From Planctomycetaceae bacterium (GTDB taxonomy: Bacteria > Planctomycetota > Planctomycetia > Pirellulales > Thermoguttaceae): a stretch of 6,540 bases of DNA. Position numbers and translations under genes: made by a program. Below, piece after piece: positions 6,465 through 6,540 of the stretch; positions within the stretch are counted from its first letter, which is position 1, and the number at the start of each line of letters is the position of its first letter. The notes under the pieces are model-generated. The model had not been told where the DNA came from. It made no database searches and saw only the letters and a list, made by a program, of their open reading frames with translations. The stretch spans positions 1 through 6,540 of the forward strand of contig JAISJZ010000127.1 of assembly GCA_031261125.1 (NCBI GenBank). The letters run 5' to 3'.

Positions 6465-6540
6465 ACCAAATTACCTAAACTAATGGAAGATGCCGAAGTT
6501 TCTTGACAACTCTAATTTTTTTCAAAAAAGAAGATTTTAT

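Noticed and set aside
6503..6508. Perfect TTGACA on the plus strand near the right edge
   Set aside because: With 16-18 bp spacing the -10 position falls in AAAAGA-like sequence, a poor match. A divergent gene beyond the window could use it, but nothing here supports that.

Overview
The window most likely comes from a planctomycete, probably of the Pirellulales type. This is inferred from protein architecture, not from a marker gene. The HtrA protease carries a second, divergent C-terminal PDZ domain of a kind I associate with planctomycete HtrA proteins. It is followed by a large exported protein of unknown function. Convincing Shine-Dalgarno sites are missing at the starts, and both exported proteins end their signal peptides in LCAAE. 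Base composition looks close to balanced. No rRNA, tRNA, CRISPR array, insertion sequence or phage gene is visible.

Layout. Positions 1-88 are a short upstream stretch with no confident promoter. Positions 89-812 (+) hold a two-gene HEPN/MNT module: an HI0074-type HEPN protein (89-502) overlapping a minimal nucleotidyltransferase (492-812). This is the arrangement of HepT/MntA-type toxin-antitoxin pairs, and all key residues are present on both sides. The module runs tail to tail into a minus-strand gene (809-2746) for a membrane-bound sensor phosphatase (Cache, HAMP, SpoIIE/PP2C). The two stop codons share the four bases CTAA. Upstream of the phosphatase (2747-2939) lies an almost perfect sigma-70 promoter followed by an mRNA leader of about 150 nt with alternative base-pairing options. 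Next, on the minus strand, is a two-gene operon. It has an HtrA/Deg serine protease with two PDZ domains (4883-6367), coupled by a TAATG junction to a 647-residue secreted protein of unknown function (2940-4883). The htrA promoter region has a good extended -10 element overlapped by a 7-3-7 bp palindrome that could be an operator.

How the genes fit together. The minus-strand genes read as envelope sensing and quality control. The Cache phosphatase would sense a ligand outside the inner membrane and dephosphorylate a cytoplasmic partner, typically an anti-sigma-factor antagonist. The protease and its partner would act outside the cytoplasmic membrane. The HEPN/MNT pair is an independent cytoplasmic module facing them.

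The most striking whole-window signal is compositional. Reading every position, I find no GATC, CATG, AGCT or CTAG and only one GGCC in 6540 bases, where roughly 25 of each would be expected by chance. Other palindromic tetramers (CCGG, GTAC, TCGA, CGCG, TTAA and so on) are common. This selective loss suggests long-term restriction avoidance or another sequence-specific pressure.
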